Below are positions 6,713 through 14,975 of a stretch of 20,166 bases of DNA, piece after piece. The stretch is taken from the NCBI GenBank assembly GCA_030149405.1, contig JASBRM010000269.1, positions 1-20,166 on the forward strand, given 5' to 3'. The position numbers were made by a program, and so were the translations under genes. How positions within the stretch are numbered: the stretch's first letter is position 1; the number at the start of each line of letters is the position of its first letter. The notes under the pieces are model-generated. The model searched no databases, was not told the origin of the DNA, and worked only from the letters and a program-made list of their open reading frames with translations. This DNA comes from Neptuniibacter sp. (lineage in GTDB: Bacteria; Pseudomonadota; Gammaproteobacteria; Pseudomonadales; Balneatricaceae).

Positions 6713-7115
6713 GAATCTGGTCTTCCAATTGGTTTAAAACAATTTCGAGTTGAATCAGATTTTAGATTAAAACTCGCTAGTACCTGCATGATTGGGGCAG
6801 TCAGGTTAAAAAACAAGAGTAGTTATGGAAAAAGAATCGATAATCGAGGTTTTGAATTACCCCTGCTTAAAGTAGGAATTCCGGCTGATTCAGAGCTTAT
6901 TGAACTCTTTATTATAAATACTGACGAAACTACAACATTAAGACAGCGCTAAACTGGTCGATATTAAAAGTGGTTATCGACTGAAAATTACATTTTAAAA
7001 CAAGTAAATGAGATTAAATCCGTATTCTCTATTTACACTTGGCTCAATACAGCATAAAAACAAATAAAAGCCATTTATACAGTGGTGATGCTAGGCAGTG
7101 TGGGAGGCCCATAGC
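6713..7115. other. intergenic region between divergent folE2 and the glutamate synthase gene
   Basis: About 400 bases with no supported gene. It must hold both promoters. For folE2, a - strand TATAAT occurs at 6911-6916 but without a convincing -35. For the + strand gene, TTTACA at 7032-7037 has only an AT-rich -10 candidate about 17 bases on. An open frame beginning inside folE2 antisense and running to 6952 has no ribosome site and no family resemblance and is not called. Confidence 0.5.
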
Positions 7116-8606
7116 ATGAATGATCAGGTGACGAGCTTTGCAATTAACTTTATTGCATTTGTTGGTATTTTATTTCTGGCGATTTTCGTTATTGCGATTG
7201 TGGTTGCGGTTGTTCTCTACCAGATCGATAAACACCAAACTGCACAGACCATTCGTAGGAATTACCCTCTGATTGGTCGCTTCAGATATCTGTTTGAGCA
7301 TATGGGTGAATTTTTTCGTCAATACTTCTTCGCAATGGACCGTGAAGAGATGCCATTTAACCGTGCTCAACGCTCCTGGGTTTATCGTGCAGCAAAGAAC
7401 GTTGATAGCACGATCGCATTTGGATCCAGTCGTGACTTAAGAATCCCAGGAACCTATTACTTTTTGAACTGCCCATTCCCAACATTGAAAGAAGATGCCG
7501 TTAAGACTCAGTCTCTGCGTATCGGCCCTTATTGTGATCAGCCCTATGATGCGCCATCGTTCTTTAATATTTCAGGCATGAGCTACGGCGCGATGTCTCG
7601 CCCTGCAATTGAAGCGCTGTCCCAGGGAGCAAAGAAAGCCGGTTGCTGGATGAATACCGGGGAAGGTGGGGTATCACCATTCCATTTAGAGTCGGGCTGC
7701 GACATCGTTTATCAGATCGGTACGGCAAAATATGGATTGCGGGATGAAAACGGCCTTTTGAGTGATGAAAAGCTCAAAGAAAAAGGCTCTTTGCCGCAGG
7801 TAAAAATGTTTGAGATCAAACTCAGCCAGGGGGCTAAGCCGGGTAAAGGCGGTATTCTTCCGGGTGAGAAAGTGAATGAAGAAATTGCTGCTGTTCGAGG
7901 CATTCCGGTAGGGCAAGATTCTCTAAGCCCTAATCGCCATCCAGATATTGCGTCTATTGATGACTTGTTGGATATGGTTGAGAGGGTTCGCAAGATCACT
8001 GGTAAGCCTTGTGGCTTTAAGATGGTGCTGGGCGAATCAGAGTGGTTGGATGAGTTTCTGGATGCGGTAAATGCCCGTGGTGCAGAACATGCGCCTGATT
8101 TTATCACTCTGGACAGCAGTGATGGGGGTACCAGTGCTGCTCCAATGCCATTGATGGACAGTGTGGGTCTGCCTCTTAGAGAAAGTCTGCCTATCCTGGT
8201 GAATAAACTTATGGCACATGAGCTGAGAGAGCGTATTAGGGTTATTGCTTCAGGTAAGTTGATAAACCCAACTGATGTAGGTGCTGCTTTGTGTATGGGG
8301 GCAGACTTTACTGTTACTGGGCGTGGTTTTATGTTCGCGCTGGGCTGTATTCAGGCTCTGCAGTGTAATAAGAACACCTGTCCTACAGGTATTACTACTC
8401 ATAACCCGGATCTACAAAGAGGTTTGGTACCGCATGTGAAAGCAGATAGGGTCGCCAACTATCACAACCACTTGGTTCATGAGGTTGAGATGATTGCACA
8501 TTCGTGTGGTGTCACAGAACCGCGCAAGCTTAAACGTAAGCACTGCGCGATTGTGGTGGAAGGCAGTCGATCAATCCCGCTGAATATTTTGTATCCGGAA
8601 TATTAA
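7116..8606 (+). CDS. FMN-binding glutamate synthase family protein, membrane-anchored
   Basis: 496 residues from ATG 7116, chosen over a GTG at 7098 because GGGAGG (7102-7107) sits 8 bases before the ATG. An N-terminal hydrophobic helix (about residues 8-36) is followed by a GltS FMN/[3Fe-4S] domain related to the synthase part of GltB. Visible motifs are the FNISGMSYGAMS and GEGGVSP substrate/FMN region, the loop ASIDDLLDMV, LDSSDGGTSAAP, and the cluster-binding pattern Cys-x5-Cys-x4-Cys (GCIQALQCNKNTCPTG). The amidotransferase domain of GltB is absent, so it cannot take ammonia from glutamine alone. The physiological reaction of this short family (YerD-like) is uncertain. A terminator follows it. 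Confidence 0.85.
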   Translation: MNDQVTSFAINFIAFVGILFLAIFVIAIVVAVVLYQIDKHQTAQTIRRNYPLIGRFRYLFEHMGEFFRQYFFAMDREEMPFNRAQRSWVYRAAKNVDSTIAFGSSRDLRIPGTYYFLNCPFPTLKEDAVKTQSLRIGPYCDQPYDAPSFFNISGMSYGAMSRPAIEALSQGAKKAGCWMNTGEGGVSPFHLESGCDIVYQIGTAKYGLRDENGLLSDEKLKEKGSLPQVKMFEIKLSQGAKPGKGGILPGEKVNEEIAAVRGIPVGQDSLSPNRHPDIASIDDLLDMVERVRKITGKPCGFKMVLGESEWLDEFLDAVNARGAEHAPDFITLDSSDGGTSAAPMPLMDSVGLPLRESLPILVNKLMAHELRERIRVIASGKLINPTDVGAALCMGADFTVTGRGFMFALGCIQALQCNKNTCPTGITTHNPDLQRGLVPHVKADRVANYHNHLVHEVEMIAHSCGVTEPRKLKRKHCAIVVEGSRSIPLNILYPEY

Positions 8607-8617
8607 AAGCCGAATGC

Positions 8618-8648
8618 TAAAAAGCCAGTCGAATGACTGGCTTTTTTA
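8618..8648. terminator. bidirectional terminator
   Basis: AGCCAGTC (8623-8630) pairs with GACTGGCT (8635-8642) around GAAT, with an A-run before and a T-run after. It serves the convergent glutamate synthase-like gene and the small - strand gene. Confidence 0.9.
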
Positions 8649-8656
8649 ATTCTGGA

Positions 8657-8854
8657 TTATTCGTCGAACCAGCACTCATCAATATTGGCTGAAAGTTCTT
8701 TGTCTTCCTGGCGTTTTTCAATAGCACGTCTGGCCCGCAAAGCGCGGCGTGAAGCCAGTTTCTTACGTGACATCTGTTCTTCTTCTTCGAAACCTACCAT
8801 CAGGTCAAAAACTTCGATCTGGGTTTCATTCAAGTCTTGTGTCTTACGCAACAT
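8657..8854 (-). CDS. small charged protein, possibly PA3496-like
   Basis: 65 residues with no membrane segment. An acidic middle (VGFEEEEQ) is followed by an Arg/Lys-rich helix (RKKLASRRALRARRAIEKRQEDKE) and an acidic tail ending CWFDE. The basic helix plus acidic tail resembles the PA3496 family, annotated as putative envelope-integrity proteins, but that match is by eye and weak. The start is well supported: AGGAG lies 7 bases before the ATG at 8854. It stands alone between two terminator-like hairpins. Function unknown. Confidence 0.6.
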   Translation of the reverse strand: MLRKTQDLNETQIEVFDLMVGFEEEEQMSRKKLASRRALRARRAIEKRQEDKELSANIDECWFDE

Positions 8855-9020
8855 AAATAGACTCCTGATCTGATTAATTCGGTCAGAAGACTCATCCGGT
8901 GCTCGCTAAAATAGGCACCTTATGGAGGAGCTCTGAATCAGCATTAATTACTTTTTTATAATAGCTGCAACTAAATTTCAAACAGTTTTGAGGCACTTAT
9001 GTGTGCAAAACTTTGCTGCA

Positions 9021-9083
9021 CTGCAATGCCCGAATCCGCATCCCAGCTGGATTTTGGGTGATCTTAGCGATGAAGCATTGCAG
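9021..9083. other. nested inverted repeats, possible structured RNA or leader
   Basis: CTGCAATGC (9021-9029) and GCATTGCAG (9075-9083) form a perfect 9-bp outer stem. Inside it, CCCGAATCC and GGATTTTGGG can form an imperfect second stem. It lies between hexR and the small charged-protein gene, upstream of the latter. No U-tract follows, so it is not a plain terminator. Confidence 0.35.
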
Positions 9084-9102
9084 CGATATGAAGGGAAAAT
9101 TT

Positions 9103-9138
9103 AAAAAAAATGACAACTGATAAATATTGTCATTTTTA
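9103..9138 (-). terminator. hexR terminator
   Basis: AAAAATGACA (9106-9115) pairs with TGTCATTTTT (9128-9137) around a 12-nt loop, with an extended T-run on the - strand, just after the hexR stop. The stem is AT-rich and so of moderate strength. Confidence 0.6.
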
Positions 9139-9145
9139 GTTCAGA

Positions 9146-10015
9146 TCAGGAAACGGGAGGGCGTTTATCATTCTGCCTTAAAGAGCGCAGACTGCGTTTA
9201 ATGGTTTTCAGATGATCAACAAGGCCGGGACCGAGTTTCATTGCTACACCCACAGCCAGCACATCAATGACAACCAGATGCAGTACTCGCGAAGACATTA
9301 AAGTACTGAGGTCTTTATCTTCTTCCAGATCGATATGGATTGGGATTGAAGCAAGCTCGGCCAGCGGAGTACCACTTGGACATAATGCAATCACCGTGGT
9401 ACCGGTTTCCTTAACAAGTTTAACCGTGTGTAAAAGATCTTTGGTTCGGCCTGTTTGCGATATAGCGACTATGACGTCGCGGTCATCTAAAGATACAGCA
9501 CTAATCGCCTGCATATGGGGGTCAGAGTATGACGTACAGGAAACCTTAAGACGGTGAAACTTATGGGCTGCATCGGTACATACCGGAGCAGATGCACCAA
9601 AGCCGTAAAATTCTACGCGGCGAGCGTTGGCTAAGGCATCAATCGCTTCTTCCAGCGTTTCAGGGTTTAACTGCTCTTTAATATTCAGAAGGTTACCGAT
9701 CATAGAATCAAAGATCTTCTCTTTAAATTCGCTCACAGTATCTTTTGAATCGAGGGAGAATTGCTCAAAGTTGGTATTGCTGGCAAGACCCTGAGCAAGC
9801 ATTAATTTGAAGTCTTGAAAGCCTTCATGGCCCAGAGCACGACAAAAACGAACAACGGTAGGCTCACTGACTTCGGCTTCAGCGGCAAGATCAACAATGC
9901 GCATATGAATGACATCGTTTGGATTTGCCAATACAAAGTCTGCAACTTTTTGTTCTGATTTTCTTAAGTCTTCTCGCGCTTCAGCGATCAACTTAAGTAA
10001 GTTGACTGAGTTCAA
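9146..10015 (-). CDS. hexR: HexR-type transcriptional regulator (RpiR family)
   Basis: 289 residues. HexR represses or activates central carbon genes (zwf, edd, gap and others in gammaproteobacteria) and senses 2-keto-3-deoxy-6-phosphogluconate. The N-terminal RpiR helix-turn-helix (about 1-77) shows VSEPTVVRFCRALGHEGFQDFK. A C-terminal SIS phosphosugar-binding domain (about 125-260) shows FYGFGASAP and ISQTGRTKDLL. The start is TTG 10015: an in-frame TGA lies four codons upstream, no ATG occurs until residue 38, and GAGGTG lies 5 bases before the TTG. It is divergent from the DUF416 gene with a HexR-like site between them. No glycolytic gene is adjacent, so the HexR name rests on sequence resemblance. 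Confidence 0.85.
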   Translation of the reverse strand: MNSVNLLKLIAEAREDLRKSEQKVADFVLANPNDVIHMRIVDLAAEAEVSEPTVVRFCRALGHEGFQDFKLMLAQGLASNTNFEQFSLDSKDTVSEFKEKIFDSMIGNLLNIKEQLNPETLEEAIDALANARRVEFYGFGASAPVCTDAAHKFHRLKVSCTSYSDPHMQAISAVSLDDRDVIVAISQTGRTKDLLHTVKLVKETGTTVIALCPSGTPLAELASIPIHIDLEEDKDLSTLMSSRVLHLVVIDVLAVGVAMKLGPGLVDHLKTIKRSLRSLRQNDKRPPVS

Positions 10016-10142
10016 TCCTACACCTCAAATACACATACCCGCGCTAAGTATAACAACCTTCGGTCGTTGGATTCACTCTCTGAAGTAAAATAGCTGAAAT
10101 AGAAATGCTAAATGAAAGAGTAAGTTAAGTGTTTTTTAACTT

Positions 10143-10157
10143 TGAAATTTAACTACA
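10143..10157. promoter_or_regulatory. candidate HexR operator
   Basis: TGAAATTTAACTACA matches 14 of 15 positions of the gammaproteobacterial HexR consensus as I recall it, TGTARTWWWAYTACA. It lies upstream of both hexR and the DUF416 gene and ends 17 bases before a good -10 (TACAAT, 10175-10180) of the latter, so it overlaps that -35. Autoregulation or control of the DUF416 gene is inferred. Confidence 0.45.
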
Positions 10158-10209
10158 AAGCCGCAGAAACACGGTACAATCAGGGCTTTCCAATAGATCC
10201 GGTGATTTC

Positions 10210-10806
10210 ATGTCTGATCAAAGCCTTGATAAAGAGTTTTATGATCTAAACGATTGGCAGCTAGCCGCACTTTGTGCCGCTCTATCAGAACGGATGTTTC
10301 CGAATTTTGCGTTATTTTCACGCCTGATGGAGTTTGGGGATGCCCAACAGATGCGCCGTATTCTGGATGGCGTCTGGGATTATCTTGGAAACTCGGGTGC
10401 GAAAATGAATTTCGAGGTTCAGCTGGATAAAGTTGAAGCAAATATGCCGGATCTGGAAGAGTTTGAAATGTATGGTGCTTCGCCTGCACTGGATGCTGTT
10501 GTTGCTTTGTTCTCAACCTTGAACACGGTTATTGCTGCTGATGCCAGTGAAGTGGTTAACGTGGCCAATATGTCCCGTGAATCTGTGGCGACGTTTATTG
10601 AGATGACAGCAGACGATCAAATGTCAGACGACGAGTTGGTTCGTTATATCAATACTCATGAGTTGATGCAGCAGGAAGATGACTTTCAGGCTGTAGCGCT
10701 TGAGATTCTACAGGATGATATTTCCAGGTCAGAAGCGTTAAGTGAGCTACGTGAAGTTGCTTGCAATGACGGCTATAGCAACATCGGTATCTGCGACAAA
10801 GAATAA
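10210..10806 (+). CDS. DUF416 family protein (YjaG-like)
   Basis: 198 residues, soluble and acidic. The N-terminal half (DLNDWQLAALCAALSERMFPNFALF) and the region ALDAVVALFSTLNTV match the DUF416/YjaG family of gammaproteobacteria, which has no established function. The length is normal (E. coli YjaG is about the same). The ATG at 10210 is preceded by a weak CCGGTGA. A short AT-rich promoter with a good -10 at 10175-10180 lies upstream. The next gene begins 5 bases after its stop, so a three-gene operon with the two small envelope genes is likely. Confidence 0.85.
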   Translation: MSDQSLDKEFYDLNDWQLAALCAALSERMFPNFALFSRLMEFGDAQQMRRILDGVWDYLGNSGAKMNFEVQLDKVEANMPDLEEFEMYGASPALDAVVALFSTLNTVIAADASEVVNVANMSRESVATFIEMTADDQMSDDELVRYINTHELMQQEDDFQAVALEILQDDISRSEALSELREVACNDGYSNIGICDKE

Positions 10807-10811
10807 TACCT

Positions 10812-11072
10812 ATGTTACGTGTTGGATTAATTCTCCTTATCTTACCTTCGCTGGCGTTGATGCTGGTGTTTTTTATGGATCAGTCTGCTGTTGATGCCTG
10901 TCTCGATCAGGGTGGTTCATTCAATTACAAGGACGAAGTATGTGATATGGATGAGCAGCATCCATTTGTTCCATTAATCGCCCGCCACCCGCTACTGATT
11001 AACGGCACCATGCTTGTGTCAGTAATTGGTTTACTGATATGCATGAAAGGTTTGCTCTGGAAGCAGCGTTAG
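10812..11072 (+). CDS. small two-helix membrane protein, function unknown
   Basis: 86 residues with two hydrophobic helices (about 3-22 and 62-81). Between them lies a loop with two cysteines (DACLDQGGSFNYKDEVCD), probably periplasmic and possibly disulfide-linked. The C-terminus is basic (KGLLWKQR), consistent with both ends facing the cytoplasm. It starts 5 bases after the DUF416 stop and its stop is 8 bases before the next start, so translation is likely coupled. I do not recognise a named family. Confidence 0.65.
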   Translation: MLRVGLILLILPSLALMLVFFMDQSAVDACLDQGGSFNYKDEVCDMDEQHPFVPLIARHPLLINGTMLVSVIGLLICMKGLLWKQR

Positions 11073-11080
11073 GAAAAATC

Positions 11081-11530
11081 ATGATCAAGAAAATTATCTG
11101 GGGAATTCTCTTTCTAATCGCAGCGGTGATTTTTGGAGCTTGGTTAACACAAGATATGTGGTTACCGCAGTGGAATCAGGATCTGGCACAACAATCCACA
11201 GAGTACAGGGAAAAGGGTTTGGCTCTGGGTCAGACTGCAGATCAGCAGGTGTGCTTTGATGAAGCCCTTAGCAGCTTTAATCAGTGCTCAGGTTTTGCTT
11301 GCACCATTACCCACGGGAAGTTCCTCAAAGCATGTTGGGAAAATGCAGCGCCTACAGAAAATTTCTGTGAAGGCGTTCCTGCATACAACGAAGAAAAAAC
11401 CGAAGATGAAAAAAGCTGGGCTCGCCATGAATGCTGGGGACGTGATATCCGTGGGGAGGGCTGCCGCCTTCTTATGAGACAGCAGCAGTTATTGTGCTCA
11501 GAACAGGCTAAAACCGATTTAGACGGTTAA
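11081..11530 (+). CDS. membrane-anchored cysteine-rich envelope protein, function unknown
   Basis: 149 residues from ATG 11081, which has AGGA close upstream; an out-of-register longer start at 11039 inside the previous gene lacks support. One N-terminal hydrophobic helix (about 3-22) acts as signal or anchor. The rest is soluble with eight cysteines (VCF, QCS, ACT, ACW, FCE, ECW, GCR, LCS), an even number consistent with disulfides in the periplasm. Its last 12 bases overlap the convergent oxidoreductase gene. No family recognised; its partner is probably the small membrane protein before it. Confidence 0.65.
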   Translation: MIKKIIWGILFLIAAVIFGAWLTQDMWLPQWNQDLAQQSTEYREKGLALGQTADQQVCFDEALSSFNQCSGFACTITHGKFLKACWENAAPTENFCEGVPAYNEEKTEDEKSWARHECWGRDIRGEGCRLLMRQQQLLCSEQAKTDLDG

Positions 11531-12457
11531 GACCAGCTTACCTTTAACTTTTCCTGTTTTACTCAGATCGAACGCCTTCCCTGCATCTTTAAGCGGGAAG
11601 GTTTCGGCTAAGAGCAGGCTGAGCTTACGATCCGCATAAAGCCCAGCGAGACGATCCAATTGTTCAGCGTTTGGCTCAACACGAATAGGCTCGACGACCA
11701 CCTTCATTTGCTTACCCGCAGCGATCACTTCGTCTTTGGTAACAGAGGGGAGCGTCACCAGTGTTCCACCAGGTTTAACACAGCGAAGCGCATCGATACC
11801 CACTTCACCACCCACGCCATCAATCACCAGATCCACATTGTGGATATGATCCGTTAGGTTTTCGCTGCGGTAATCGATTACCAGATCTGCACCGAGCTCT
11901 TTAAGGAACGCATGATTTTCCGGTGAGGCTGTCGTAACCACTCGAGCCCCCATCCATTTGGCCAATTGAACCGCGAGATGACCAACGCCACCCGCACCAG
12001 CAAGTACGACAACTTGTTTTGAGGCCTGCAACTGACCTTTATCAAACAATGCTTGCCATGCAGTTAAACCTGCCAGAGCAAGACCGGCAGCTGCTTCTGT
12101 CGGAAGTTCTTTGGGTCTCAAACTGATTTGGTCAGCAGGAGCCGCTATGTACTCGGCAAAACAGCCCGCTCGTTCAGGGAAATTAATAAAACCAAATACT
12201 TCATCACCCACTTTAAATTCAGTGACATCATCGGCAATTTCTTCAACAGTACCTGCAAATTCCCAACCCGGAATAAACGGTAAATCGCCGATAAAAGGTG
12301 CTGCGCCACCGCCTGCGCAGGTTTTCCAGTCGATAGGGTTGACCCCAGCAGCGGCATTTTTTACCAGAACCTGTCCCTGGTTCAGCTCTGGTTTAGGCAG
12401 TTCGGTATATTGTAATTGCTCGCTGGAACCGAACTGACTGATCTGTAAGGCTTTCAT
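11519..12457 (-). CDS. NADP-dependent MDR-family oxidoreductase (quinone reductase-like)
   Basis: 312 residues. A medium-chain dehydrogenase/reductase of the zinc-free quinone-oxidoreductase type. The N-terminal GroES-like domain (about 1-125) has GVNPIDWKT and PGWEFAGTVEEI. A Rossmann domain follows, with the nucleotide motif AGAGGVGHLAVQLAKWMGARVV. The zinc-ligand cysteines of alcohol dehydrogenases are absent. It reduces quinones or activated alkenes with NADPH; the substrate is not predictable. The ATG at 12457 has GGAG six bases upstream. It is convergent and slightly overlapping with the gene on its left. Confidence 0.85.
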   Translation of the reverse strand: MKALQISQFGSSEQLQYTELPKPELNQGQVLVKNAAAGVNPIDWKTCAGGGAAPFIGDLPFIPGWEFAGTVEEIADDVTEFKVGDEVFGFINFPERAGCFAEYIAAPADQISLRPKELPTEAAAGLALAGLTAWQALFDKGQLQASKQVVVLAGAGGVGHLAVQLAKWMGARVVTTASPENHAFLKELGADLVIDYRSENLTDHIHNVDLVIDGVGGEVGIDALRCVKPGGTLVTLPSVTKDEVIAAGKQMKVVVEPIRVEPNAEQLDRLAGLYADRKLSLLLAETFPLKDAGKAFDLSKTGKVKGKLVLTV

Positions 12458-12573
12458 TGACTACTCCGATTAACTTTACGGTGCCAGATAACTTGGATTT
12501 TGTTAGTCTTGGCTTTCTATTACAGGGACCATATAGATATGAACTGGTTCCGCAATAAGTAAAGGCGAATGTG

Positions 12574-12798
12574 ATGTATCTGGCAATATTAGAAGTGTTT
12601 TTATTTTGGGGTGGTTTGCTGGTATTTCTGGTTTCTTTGGCAATGTATGCCGGTCGAACAAAAGACTTTAAATCGCTTATAGAGTTCTGGAAACCAACGA
12701 TGGAAATGACCAGAAAAGAGTTTAATGTAAATCGCGCAGGCCTGTTTATGATGATCGGGGCTGTCGCGATACGTTTGGTTGTTTTTGTAACCTATTAA
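12574..12798 (+). CDS. small two-helix membrane protein upstream of cysZ
   Basis: 74 residues from ATG 12574, or 75 from the adjacent GTG 12571. Two hydrophobic helices (about 3-25 and 54-73) flank a charged segment (RTKDFKSLIEFWKPTMEMTRKEF). It starts shortly after AAAGGCG and ends 7 bases before cysZ, so co-transcription is likely. I do not recognise the family. Confidence 0.65.
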   Translation: MYLAILEVFLFWGGLLVFLVSLAMYAGRTKDFKSLIEFWKPTMEMTRKEFNVNRAGLFMMIGAVAIRLVVFVTY

Positions 12799-12805
12799 GG
12801 TATTT

Positions 12806-13576
12806 ATGAAAGGAAATCCATTTCAGGGAGCAGGTTATCTGGTCCGGGGGCTGCAAATGTTGCCAGACCCTCAGATCCGTCCGTTTGTACTTGTTCCTTT
12901 AGTGACAAATATCATCCTCTTTATCGCCGCTATCTGGATGTTGTTTAGCAACTTTGGTGGCTGGGTTGATTATCTAATCACGACGTTTCTTCCAGATTGG
13001 GAGTGGCTGCAGTTTTTGCATTACCTGCTCTGGCCGTTGATGGCTTTACTGGTGATTGTGTTTGTCTACTATGGCTTTTCCATAGTCGCGAACCTGATTG
13101 CAGCGCCGTTTAATGGTTTTCTCTCGGAGAAAGTGGAAAAGCGCCTGCGTGGTGATGTTATTCAGGATGAAGGCTGGCAAGCTGTGCTGGCTTTAGTACC
13201 GCGTGCTATCGGCCGTGAATTGGCGAAGTTAGCGTATTACCTGCCGCGGATGCTGTTCCTATTGGTTCTATCCTTTATCCCGGTCATCAATATTGTGGCG
13301 CCATTTTTATGGATCTTGTTTGGTGCCTGGATGATGGCCATCCAGTATTGTGATTATCCGATGGATAACAACAAAGTCAGCTTTAAGAATATGAAAAATA
13401 TGCTTAAGGCCGATCGTCTGACTTCATTGGGCTTTGGCGGTTTGATTCAGGTGGGTATGATGATCCCGATTCTGAATCTGATTTTGATGCCCGCGGCGGT
13501 AGTGGGTGCAACCATTTATTGGGTAGAAGGCCACGTTTCTGTAGAAAGAGATCTGGATCAGAAGCGTCTGAAATAG
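12806..13576 (+). CDS. cysZ: sulfate transporter CysZ
   Basis: 256 residues, an inner-membrane protein of the CysZ/EI24 family that imports sulfate for cysteine synthesis. The hallmark start (NPFQGAGYLVRGLQML) and the RPFVLVPLVTNI segment are clear, as is the conserved ANLIAAPFNGFLSEKVE. Hydrophobic segments lie at about 28-48, 70-98, 140-175 and 205-235. Length is normal. It follows a small membrane-protein gene closely and ends one base before the convergent phoR stop. No cys biosynthetic gene is adjacent in the window. Confidence 0.92.
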   Translation: MKGNPFQGAGYLVRGLQMLPDPQIRPFVLVPLVTNIILFIAAIWMLFSNFGGWVDYLITTFLPDWEWLQFLHYLLWPLMALLVIVFVYYGFSIVANLIAAPFNGFLSEKVEKRLRGDVIQDEGWQAVLALVPRAIGRELAKLAYYLPRMLFLLVLSFIPVINIVAPFLWILFGAWMMAIQYCDYPMDNNKVSFKNMKNMLKADRLTSLGFGGLIQVGMMIPILNLILMPAAVVGATIYWVEGHVSVERDLDQKRLK

Positions 13577-13577
13577 A

Positions 13578-14951
13578 TTACAGTGATGGATGTGATGAGC
13601 CGTTATCGCTCTGTTCCTGGTGGATGATTAAGGGTTCATCATCCACCACTTCAACTTCCTTTTTGATCACCGCTTCTGCAGGGAAATGGCAGGTGAAATT
13701 ACTGCCCTTATTCACCTTACTCTTGATGGTTAGTTGACCGCCATGACGAGCAAGCACATGCTTCACAATCGCCAGCCCTAAACCTGTACCACCACTTGCA
13801 GAAGAGCGGCTCTCATCAACCCGGTAGAAACGTTCAGTCAAACGGGGCAGGTGGATAGACTCAATACCAGGGCCATTGTCCTTAACTGAGAAGTGGCCAC
13901 CATCTTTATCTGACCAGAAGCGGATACGAATACGTCCTCCCGCCGGGGTATAGCGTACTGCGTTGTAGACCAGGTTTGAAAAGGCACTGTGGAGTTCTAT
14001 TTCCTGACCTGTAAGGTCATGTTCATCATCCAGCTCTATGACAAACTGATGCCCACCACGGCCCTGCGATAGTTGCTCAGCGCCTTCCAGGATATTCTGA
14101 ACCATATTGTGAAGCTGGATCGGTTGTTCATCAGATATGTGATGGCTGGCTTCCAGACGTGATAACAGCAGCAGATCGGAGACCAGATTTTCCATACGGC
14201 GAGTTTGCTGATGCATGGAGCCCAGGCCTCGTACCAGAGGGCGTGGTAATTCCTGATCTAAGAACGTTTCCAGATAACCTCTGATTACAGTCAAAGGCGT
14301 TCTTAATTCGTGAGATGCGTTTGCTACGAAGTCCTGCCTGGTTTGTTCAAGGCGGCGGATACGGGTGACATCACGAGCAACTAAGAGACGATCGCCATCA
14401 CCAAAGGGGGTAATCTGAAACTGGATCTGCAGATCAGAATGAGCCGGTGATGGCAGGGTGATCGGGTCTGAATAATCCTGGCGCTTAAAGTAACGAATAA
14501 AACGTGGATCACGCAGTAGGTTCATTACTGGTTTGCCGCGATCAGAACTGTCGTTAAGGCCCAGAAGGCGATTAGCCGAATTGTTCCACCATTCAAGGTT
14601 ATTATTGGCATCAACAATCACTATCGCATCGGGCAGTGCAGTCGTTGACTCCTGAAAACGATTGATAACATTACGCAGCAGTTTTTCACGGGATTCCTGA
14701 CGACGGTTAATACGGGAGAGTTCATCAAAAACTTCGCCCCAATGTCCGGAACTTTCAGGGGGTTCAGACTGTTCTTCGCGATCTAATAACCACTCACTGA
14801 GTCGGTTAAACTGCTTTATCTGATAAAGTGCCCAGAGGAATACTGCAATAGCGACCGTCCATCCTGGCTGGCCAATCATGAATCCAAATACAAAAGCAGA
14901 CCCACTCACCAGCAACAAACTGGTTAACATCGAGTGGCGATTTTTTTGCAT
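13578..14951 (-). CDS. phoR: phosphate-regulon sensor histidine kinase PhoR
   Basis: 457 residues. The membrane-bound kinase that phosphorylates PhoB when phosphate is scarce. Two N-terminal hydrophobic helices (about 9-26 and 31-45) lead to a charged linker and a PAS domain (about 98-205, ALPDAIVIVDANNNLEWWN). A HisKA domain with the phospho-acceptor His214 in ASHELRTPL follows. The ATPase domain shows an N-box FSNLVYNAVRYTP, DNGPGI and GGTGLGLAIVKH. A C-terminal acidic tail of about 35 residues is longer than usual. It starts 24 bases after the phoB stop, in one operon. No large periplasmic sensor loop is present, as expected for PhoR. Confidence 0.94.
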   Translation of the reverse strand: MQKNRHSMLTSLLLVSGSAFVFGFMIGQPGWTVAIAVFLWALYQIKQFNRLSEWLLDREEQSEPPESSGHWGEVFDELSRINRRQESREKLLRNVINRFQESTTALPDAIVIVDANNNLEWWNNSANRLLGLNDSSDRGKPVMNLLRDPRFIRYFKRQDYSDPITLPSPAHSDLQIQFQITPFGDGDRLLVARDVTRIRRLEQTRQDFVANASHELRTPLTVIRGYLETFLDQELPRPLVRGLGSMHQQTRRMENLVSDLLLLSRLEASHHISDEQPIQLHNMVQNILEGAEQLSQGRGGHQFVIELDDEHDLTGQEIELHSAFSNLVYNAVRYTPAGGRIRIRFWSDKDGGHFSVKDNGPGIESIHLPRLTERFYRVDESRSSASGGTGLGLAIVKHVLARHGGQLTIKSKVNKGSNFTCHFPAEAVIKKEVEVVDDEPLIIHQEQSDNGSSHPSL

Positions 14952-14975
14952 GGTTCTTCCTTCTACATAGGCTGA

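Noticed and set aside
6665..6952. A 95-codon + strand frame starting inside folE2
   Set aside because: It begins antisense to folE2, has no ribosome site and no recognisable domain.
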